NCBI GenBank assembly: GCA_963556695.1 | Contig: CAUWAG010000018.1 | Coordinates: 124,001-188,000 of the forward strand | Origin: Anthostomella pinea | Taxonomy: Eukaryota; Ascomycota; Sordariomycetes; Xylariales; Xylariaceae | Direction of reading: 5' to 3' | DNA length: 64,000 bases | In this document: positions 56,601 through 64,000 of the stretch, piece after piece | Layout of the letters: every line of letters starts with the position of its first letter | How positions within the stretch are numbered: position 1 is the stretch's first letter | The notes under the pieces: model-generated | What the model was told of the DNA's origin: nothing | The model's database searches: none | What the model saw: only the letters and a program-made list of their open reading frames with translations | Translations under genes and position numbers: made by a program

Positions 56601-59600
56601 CACTCACACAGCACCTTGGGTCCAGCGAACTTGCAGCCTTCGCCTTTATGATCCCTGTTGATATTTCGATCCCATCCAGAGACTGCATTAACGCCAACAG
56701 ACACTGCGACCTGGTTGAGACGAACCATAGAGGTACGCATCGGTTCAAGGGTTAAACGTGATCCCGCACGTGGCTGCTCGCATCTAGCTTGGCACCGGCA
56801 GTAGACATTACGACAATACTCTCGGCAGGGTGGAAGCTAGGCGACTCCGATTTGACCACAGTTCGGTGCTTCGAATTGGGGGAAGTTTTGTGTCGCCCGC
56901 CGCTTATTGCAGTCTGTCATACTAGCCCACTCAACCATTTCCCGTGTCGACGGCAGCTGTTCTACGGTTACGCACCTCGACTGGGATGTGAACAGCCTAA
57001 ATGTCCAAATGTCCCATGAGCAAGCATCGTCTCCTGACGTTCATGAAATCCCTTTTGGATGTCGTGATACCGCAGGAACCTGTATAGGTCTTCGACCTGC
57101 CGCTTTAGGAGATCAAAGTGACAGGTCGGTCTGCGATCGCTGCTTATCTGCACACTTGCGGTTACGGTCTTCGGTGTCGAGTCTCGGATATCTACCGAAA
57201 ACGTGGTCGGCCAGCCCCGGCCATCTTGGATAGGTTGGTCCCGTCGTTGTCAAGACTCAAGGAATCTTACCTGTCAGGACTCGATGCGCAAGGTTGGAGT
57301 CTGCCTACGCTCTACGTATCACCTTCTTCTCATTGAAAGCGCCTCAACATCGTCTGACTGACTGACATTGGACATGGGAACGTAATTATCACGGCGTTTC
57401 GACTGCCCCTTGTCGGCCAACCCTGCATGTCCGAAAGCGGGAGCACCCCTCTCTCTTGGGAGGTACAGCAGCACGTGGTGCAGTGCCAGCCAGTATGCAA
57501 CCCTGATAGGTAGCTTGCTGTGGTTCCCATAGCATCCTCGTCAGCCTTCCCCAGTTCGCAACTGCATCACCAACACGCATCTGAGCCAGGCCATCACTCT
57601 GTGGTCTATCTTCGAGGCAATGACAGTGGCTTACTACAGAATCCTATGCCATCTCCAGCGCTAGTGTGCCTCCAGTCGCACTGAACCGTAACCTATTTCC
57701 GGTTCTCTGTGATCAATGTGCCAAGTCCCAGACGGGCCTCGAATCCTTTCAATCCCAGCTCGGATGTTCCTCCAAGTGTTCGAGAAGTTCGCAGCCGGGC
57801 GATCTACAACCGGTCAAGGACAAGTTACAGCCCTAGGTGGTCAGTAAAGTATCCGGCAACACATGGTTCTCCTCACTCATGCAACGCGGCATAACGCGAA
57901 CCTATCACGTCAAGCCTCAGGAAGCTTCCCGTCAGCATTGTCGTTCGGCCGACATCTCCACTCGGTGAGCTTCGAGAAATGCATCGCACCGACTGACCGA
58001 GCTGCCGTATGGGTAACTCTCGCTGCTTTGGGTTTGCCTCTCTGGAGTCTCGGTGAGACATTACCATTCCCGTTTCCCCATCCCGTCAAAATCCTACTCC
58101 TGGTTCGCAATATCGCCAAGGTCACACCGAATGTAGACGGTACCTTGCAGGAAGTAAGCCGTGTGCCTTGGGGATACTAGCACTGCTCTCATGCTGGGTT
58201 CCTTCCTATGTGCCCGAGGTCATTCATGTATTGAATATTCCATCCCGTTGTATGTTTGCTGCTTCGTGCGCCGTTGTATGCGCAATGGCCCAAATGCCCC
58301 CAGTCGAACGTAGCCAATCGAGGGATATCGCCAATGTCGCGTGCAGTTATCTCTCGGAACCGAAGCTTTATGGCTCACCGTCGGCACGGTTTCCGTCTTG
58401 GACCCGAGACCTTGCAAGATGACAGATCAGATATCAACTTCCACCCACTGTCAACCGCACGTACACAACGCTGCACTATGAGTATCGCCTCGTTCAAACA
58501 TTTCGTCTGCTCGACTTCGCCTGCTGGTGGAGCAGCGCTCACTGTTCGTTTCTCGTATACTCATACTGCTACCATTGACGAATGGGTCGACGTCCGAAGG
58601 GCATCGTGATATATCGTTCCTGTGATACCCGGCGACCTCAAAATCACTGAGCGGGAGACATGAGGAGCCAAAATGGGGGCGAAGCACGTGTCCACCTCCA
58701 CATGGACATCCCGGCTTGAGGCCACGCCACTGTCACCTCATCCGCATATGAGTTCACTCATGTAGTGTCAAGTGGTCCGGTCTGAGACAGTGGCTTGATG
58801 TTGCCTGAGACTCCAGGAACCTGGTTATCATTGCGCTAGAGGCGTCACAGAGGCTGGTGTCATCGCATTTCTATGTAAGTGACCAGTCAACGGCACGGTA
58901 CTATGCCGTTGTTCCTAGTCCCTGGTCAACTTCGAGGAACTGATGGTGTGATAAACCTGATATGCTCAACACGCGAAAGGCCCCCTTATGCGGTTGGCCA
59001 GTCTTGTTGGCTCTCCCCATGCGTGGAAATGAACTACCCGTCGAGGTTGCTGGTCTGGATCAGACACGATACCCCCCCCCCCAGGGCTGTTCCAGGATAC
59101 CTCATCACATTCTCGTAGCGAGAGCTCGACGACAGAATGAAACCCCGGGCGCTACTACGTCGCCCGGTATCCAAGTCACCGATGCAAAGTACGAGAACAA
59201 AAATTCACTCAGATCGAGCACGAAGACTCGCAAATCGGTTGGGCGCTTATCGTCAAATTGAATCGCCGTCCCGGGCAGCTGGGTTGCCCTTGCTCGGCTG
59301 ATCCCAAAGCGTTGCTTTTTTTATGTACGTCGCTCAGAGCGGGAAGGGCCCCCTACCTCCTCTTCTCTCCCAAGCTGTTCTCGCTCTGATATGGCCCAGT
59401 GATCCTTACAGGCCTAGATTCTGGCCGCAAGTCAGCTCATCGAAACGAAGAAGTTGAAAGGCTGTTGCATATGGTGGCGCAGTCATACCACCTAGGCGCC
59501 CTTGGAACAATGTGTGCCAGAAGTCCAGCAGATGCCGCCAAGGTGGGGAGGCGCCCTCGGGCTTCTTCTGATGGGAAGTTCGTCCCGAGACCAGCCGATG

Positions 59601-59788
59601 CGTTCGGGAGACGATCTTGAGAGTATGGGACCGATGGGATCTTGTCTCGGCTGGCTCTAGATCAATGCTTGTTTTGTATTATGCCAGATTCGGCGGCATG
59701 CCTGACAACAAGCGGTCATGAACGTCGTCGTCTTCGAACCGCCGCCTATACGCGTACGGTGTTGTGAAATTGGGGGACCCTTGGCTGT
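50672..59788. other. Nine-kilobase gene-poor region
   Basis: Normal base composition, but no recognisable gene, repeat element or RNA. Open frames are short and scattered on both strands. A 13-base C run is at about 54697-54709 and a shorter one near 59073. One minus-strand frame at 51087-51371 is listed separately. It may be old decayed sequence or regulatory spacer. Confidence 0.4.
51087..51371 (-). CDS. Possible small hypothetical gene or gene fragment
   Basis: 94 residues starting MNDGHLTKLKRWPILDSRSL. It begins with ATG and has protein-like composition, including FDPPKLALVGRIDEAAKLRD. No domain, signal peptide or membrane span is visible, and I cannot place it in a family. It could be chance or an exon of a lost gene. 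Confidence 0.25.
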   Translation of the reverse strand: MNDGHLTKLKRWPILDSRSLQETRVLAYDNVPFDPPKLALVGRIDEAAKLRDGAWRMGRPIESPGLGGSLFVTKAYQNVESTPRGDILMGHQLP

Positions 59789-60888
59789 TCATAAATCCTT
59801 CGTCTTGGTTTGAACGGTGTCTCCTCTCAGCAACCGCCCATCAGGAAGTTTCTTCTCTGTCTTCCGAACTTGCCAAAGCACCAGGCCATAGGAGATATCA
59901 CATAGAAACGAGAACCCGCATATGAAGACACTCAGTGGTGAGACCCAGAAGCCGTGAGCTTCCGGCCAATGCCACCAAAGGAGTCCGTTGGCAACGCCCA
60001 TCCCAAATATTGAGCCGGTGGTTCTGCAGAACCTGCGTCGTCGTCAGTAAACATCACGCCACCCGAGACAACCCGCCGGACCGATCGTCAAGAAGGTCGG
60101 CAAAAGAAATATCATTCAGGATCGGACTTCCGATAAATTGCCAAAGGTAGACCTGATATGATGCACCAGTTGAAGCGTGACGTGTCACTCTCCAACCATG
60201 TCTCCTTTCTGTGACCCTTCATCACGCCCCATGAAGTAGATTCGGCGGTGAGGGCATAGATTGGCGCCAGCGCAATGTAGTGATACGGAAATGGATTAAT
60301 CACTAACCAGATCAAGAAGCCTGTTCCTCCCGAATGACCTCGCACGATGAGCATAGCAAGACCATCCGCACTGAGAACCAGCTGCGCGACGCCAGCCGAC
60401 CAGAACGCCAACTCGGTGGTATCGTAGCCGTCCTTGCCTCGCCAAGGCTTGCCCGTCTTGTCGCCGCTCCCCATGCCGGGCTCCGAGAAGAACCAGGAAG
60501 CGAAGGCGTAATGCCCCCAGCACCCAACGACGATCATGAAGCCCAGGATCCACGCGACGTTGCGGCCGACGGCGCGGTTGGTCGAGGCCCAGTCCTCAGG
60601 CGCGAACCGCACCGTCGTGTAGATGAGGCCCAGGTCCAGCAGCAGCCACAGACTGAATCCGAGCCTCTCCAGCAGATTCTCGGCGACGTACAGGCCGTAT
60701 ACAATCTCCCAGGACACGTTGATGGCGAGGCCGACGAGCGGCATGCCGTACGAGCGCGTCTGCAGCGCGCGGCGCGTCATGAGGATGTAGGTCAGGTCCC
60801 AGAAGAAGACGCCGATGAAGAGACTGGCCGTCGAGGCTGGCACCAGCCATTCTGGCGCATGGGGAGGCGGGATATCGGAGAGGCCCAT
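59789..60888 (-). CDS. PaxB-type integral membrane terpene cyclase homologue
   Basis: 274 residues from two exons (minus strand): 60888-60308 and 60032-59789. The 275-bp intron has a GTTAGT donor and a CAG acceptor; joining gives FLIWFCRTTGSIFG. Seven hydrophobic spans cover most of the protein. The family layout matches PaxB/Pyr4-type cyclases: an acidic residue in the early motif NVSWEIVYG (Glu61) and a late one in GFSFLCDISYGLVLW (Asp239), the two positions implicated in protonating an epoxide or alkene in this family. WHWPEAHGFWVSPLSVF is the typical segment before the last span, and a basic tail (QVRKTEKKLPDG) ends it. Such enzymes cyclise prenylated indoles or polyketides in the ER membrane. 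No prenyltransferase, GGPP synthase or epoxidase is visible nearby. The intron keeps a frame open far inside, so an unspliced form would end about 65 codons later. Confidence 0.8.
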
Positions 60889-61625
60889 CTTTGATAAGGT
60901 TTGAGGTTGCTCGCTGGTGGTGCGCGCACTTTCGACGTGCTCTTCCGTGTTGCGATTGACTAAAACGAAGAAGAAGAAGTAGAAGAGGAAGAAGAGGCTA
61001 TTTCTCGAGGTCTAGCGGAGAGACAGGGGGTGATGATGTGGGTATGCGGACGGTTGGGGCGTAGCATCTCAATCATAGATCCGTTAGCCCGTGTTCGTTG
61101 ACACGAGACGATGGCAGGTCTGAATAGGCCCTCCTTCGTCTCGGCCCGTCTACTTTGCTCAATTGTATCGGATCAACAGTGCTTACCTTCGAAAAGGCCC
61201 TGCTTCCGTCCCATCCGTGACCACTTACCCTTGGGAGGCAAGATGCAAGGCAAAAGGCCGCTTTTGGTGCCGTCACATACATCGACATGAAGAGAATGCG
61301 ATCAGTACAGGGACGGCCGGTTCACTGCGCGTGGTTCTCAATGGCTCATACTCGAAGATGGCCAGATATAACTGAATCCAGAACAACTGGAGAATGCTCA
61401 CTGAAGGTCAGGCATTTCGGTACTGTAACGCTTTCAATTGCGGTGTAAGTTCGCTTGAATTATGTGCAAGTCCAAGTACCCTCAAAGGGGAATACTTGAC
61501 TGACGCTTTGTACGTGACTCGTCGTAGATGATATATACAGGCAGAAGTGAAACCAAGCTCCAAACATCTTCTCAATATCCTACATCGAGAAGCCTTCCTG
61601 ATATCCGGTAGGTCACGACCACCGC
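60889..61625. other. Intergenic, with pyrimidine-rich promoter tract
   Basis: On the minus strand a CT-rich tract (plus-strand purines at about 60966-60997) lies some 80-110 bp upstream of the cyclase start, a common feature of fungal promoters. No gene is seen. Confidence 0.45.
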
Positions 61626-62910
61626 TCAAGCGTTCACACACTGCGAGTAGTAATCGTTGTAGCTCGTGCAGGTGCCCACGGCGCACGTCGTCGCGCCAGT
61701 CCAGGCTTTGCCACCACACTGACCGTAGAGCGACGCAGCGTCGACCGATCCGCTCTGGCTGGGCGACGCAGCGCTGGTGGTGGCCGCCTTTGTCGTCGAC
61801 GTTGCCTTGGTCACAGTCGCCAGGGTAGTCGGCGAGGAGGTGACAACAGCAGTCGTTGAAGCAGCAGCTGATGATGTAGCCACAACCGAAGTGACTGCAG
61901 CCGATGTTGGCGCGGCAGATGTCGCCGCGGAAGTGGCCTTGATCGCTGAGGCACTGGCAGCTGCTTTGGTCGAAGCAACTGCTGATGTGGCTGATGTTGC
62001 CGCGCCCGAGCCCGAGCCCGAGCCTGAGGATCCGAATAGTTCTGGGCCGGGGATGGTGTATGAGGAGATGGTCGTGTAAGGATTGAACAAGATGCCAGCA
62101 TCATCGGCCGCGTACAGGTCAGTGCCCAGAGTGCCTTCCGGCAGATCTGTGCCCGAGCCCGTGACAGCGATGTTCATCTTTAAAAATCAGCAGTTAGCAA
62201 TTACTCTTTGCAGACCTTCTAACGAAAGGTAGGAAGTGGCCATAAACCAAACACAGGTAGGCGATTTGCTCCCATTACACGGCTAGAAGGGGGAGGTGAC
62301 TGGCTCTAGGATCACATACACACTGAGGGTAGTTCTGCGCTCCGTTCTCGGTGGTCGCTCCATGGAGCGCGATGATCTCGTGACGGAACACGTAGTTTCC
62401 GGCAGCGAGTGTCTCGGGGACAGTAGTCGTCCAGGTACTGTTGTTGTCGATGAGAGTCTGCGCCGCCCACGTTGAGGTGGTCGTGTCGTAGCCGGACTCG
62501 TCGATCTTGACCCAGAGCAGGGTCGTCTTGTCGACGGCGGAGCAGTCCACATCGCCGCAGGAGGCGACGTAGGTGAGGACCGGGCCAATGCCGTGGGGCC
62601 AGGTCGTCCACTTGAAGTCAACGGTGCCTCCAGCCGCCACGGTAGATGTCAGGGCACCGGGCTCGGCGTTCTTGTGGCAGTTGATGTCGGAGGTGTTGTA
62701 AGCATCGGGGGATATGAACCCGATGTCGGTGTTCTCGGCGTACCAAGCGGCAATGTCGGGCAACTCACCGCCGTTCTGTTTCGTGTAGTAGTAGTCGAGT
62801 AGGAAGCCCTGGTTGAAGGTGCCGTCCGTCAGAAATCCGGAGACTGTGCCGTGGGCAAGGGCAGTGGTGGCGAAAGCGACGATGGTGGCGATGGCTGATC
62901 GGATAGACAT
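61626..62910 (-). CDS. AA9 lytic polysaccharide monooxygenase with CBM1
   Basis: 380 residues from two exons (minus strand): 62910-62320 and 62177-61626; the 142-bp intron has a GTATGT donor and an AAG acceptor. Signal peptide residues 1-19 end in ALA, leaving the mature N-terminal His20 (HGTVSGFL), the first ligand of the copper histidine brace. The second copper His is in [15 protein letters not shown], and the axial Tyr is in GAQNYPQC at the splice junction. The AA9 core ends near [13 protein letters not shown] Ser/Ala/Thr-rich linker of about 100 residues follows, starting with SGSGSGSG. The C-terminus is a family 1 cellulose-binding module ([12 protein letters not shown], then [11 protein letters not shown], with the aromatic binding face). 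The secreted enzyme oxidatively cleaves cellulose or related glucans. The gene is intact. Confidence 0.95.
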
Positions 62911-64000
62911 GTTGTCGGATATAGATGAAGGTTCTTGAAAAGAGTGGTTCGGCTTTGGTCAAAGTAAAGATTGTATGTATAAGTGAGCGTCCCAGCTTCA
63001 CACAGTGAAGTTAACGAGAGAAGTGGATGTGAAAATATGATAGCTAAAAGGCGATGAGAAGAGAGTGTACCTGCGACGATGAGTGGTGAAGAAGAGACTC
63101 CGACGCAGCAGGAGGAGCCCTCATCTCGTATATATACTGCCCTCTAGAGGCTTGTCTGATGTCTGACCATGCCAACTTGCGAGGTGCCACGACAGTGGTC
63201 GTGGACTCGTGGTGTAGGCAGTGGAGCATAGCCACGAATGGTCACGATGAAAGTCATCAATTCGCAACTCGAAGTCGTGATCCGGAGTGGTGGAATGGCC
63301 TGATGAGCAGCCGATTGGTGGAATGCAACCCCTTTCGGAAGCCAACCGAGCCACGATGCCGGGGTTCTTTGGTAGGTTTTGCGGCTCACGGCGGACATTA
63401 GCGCCGGCGTGAAACGAGACCCCTAGCAAATGCAACGCTGCATACCTTGTTGGCGATCTCTGCGCCCTGGCTGTCATCCACAACCTCAGATAAGAGGGCC
63501 ATGAAACATGTTCGTACTAGATGCGCTCAGGACCATTTGCCTCAAAAGGGGTGTCGTGAGTTGGTATCTTCACCACCGAACCGCTTTGTGGTGTTGGGCC
63601 TACTGAGCAGGGGGAGATCTTGGCTCAGTCATGCCTGTTCATGGTGGTCCATATAATTTGTGGACAGGTAGAGATTGCCCCCAAGTCTCATAACATGGCT
63701 GGAAAGTCCTCCTTGCTTTGCGTAGTCGGCTTCTCATCAGCATGGCTGACAGTGGATGGTTGGAGAGCCCAGGTCATACGGGACGACGGTCATGGCCCAC
63801 CTCAACTCACCTCGACATGTCACATGGCAATCCATCCTCTAAACGTCCATAATATTGGATGTCCGCATGACTCTGCCTGTGCTGCGTGTCTCGTACGAGG
63901 TGAATACTGACTCCGAAGGCATAGCGAGTATGGAACCCCAGTGTCGTCCTTAGAAGCCATAGCTTCAGTGAGCCAATCTGGCCAGATCCATGGAGGTCTA
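62911..64000. other. Upstream region of the AA9 gene and window end
   Basis: A TATATATA stretch at 63129-63136 (about 220 bp upstream of the AA9 ATG on the minus strand) is a possible core promoter. No further gene, repeat or RNA is recognised up to the window end. Confidence 0.4.

Noticed and set aside
60334..60894. 186-codon plus-strand frame opposite the terpene cyclase
   Set aside because: It is antisense to a well-supported membrane protein gene and shows no domain; it is a shadow frame in GC-rich sequence.
61777..62079. Plus-strand frame rich in Ala/Val opposite the AA9 linker
   Set aside because: It is the antisense of a low-complexity Ser/Ala/Thr linker of a clear AA9 gene.

Overview
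The window is nuclear DNA of a filamentous ascomycete (Pezizomycotina). The evidence is short GT-AG introns of about 50-110 bp with CTAAC-type branch sites, a Zn(II)2Cys6 regulator, an AA9 polysaccharide monooxygenase with a fungal cellulose-binding module, F-box and DUF6604 family relics, Tc1 and pogo-type transposons, and a very AT-rich block with the look of repeat-induced point mutation (RIP). The species cannot be fixed from the sequence. A plant-associated Sordariomycete-like fungus is plausible.

Layout. 0-0.5 kb: a small two-exon gene with a histidine-rich tail. 2.08-3.43 kb: an apparently intact Tc1-like DD34E transposon. 5.7-7.6 kb: an amidase gene with an apparent 1-bp frameshift. 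8.2-8.4 kb: a MITE-like inverted-repeat element. 9.1-10.4 kb: a type II membrane protein resembling a glycosyltransferase. 12.4-15.2 kb: a decayed pogo/Fot1-type element, itself hit by a 173-bp solo-LTR-like insertion. 18.2-20.4 kb: a small hypothetical gene and a SET-domain methyltransferase.

21-48 kb holds a run of metabolic genes: a BBE-type FAD oxidase (frameshifted), a Dal5-type MFS transporter, an alpha/beta hydrolase, a flavin monooxygenase (FMO), a divergent Zn2Cys6 regulator, a 10-exon oxoprolinase/hydantoinase, a broken short-chain dehydrogenase (SDR), and a MOSC-ferredoxin reductase-[2Fe-2S] fusion. With the amidase at 6 kb, the set looks like a degradative island for a nitrogen-containing ring, amide or lactam compound. 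That function is inference.

Mobile DNA has broken the island up. An F-box gene is a pseudogene carrying a 550-bp SINE-like insertion with 18-bp target-site duplications. The SDR is cut by a second copy of the 173-bp LTR-like element. About 4.6 kb of RIP-like AT-rich sequence separates the SDR remnant from the MOSC fusion gene and contains four GC-normal LTR-like islands. 48.3-50.7 kb is a DUF6604 pseudogene. 50.7-59.8 kb has almost no recognisable genes. The right end has a PaxB-type integral membrane terpene cyclase homologue and an AA9-CBM1 monooxygenase, both on the minus strand.

All splice models were read by eye from frame, family motifs and splice signals. No search or alignment program was run.
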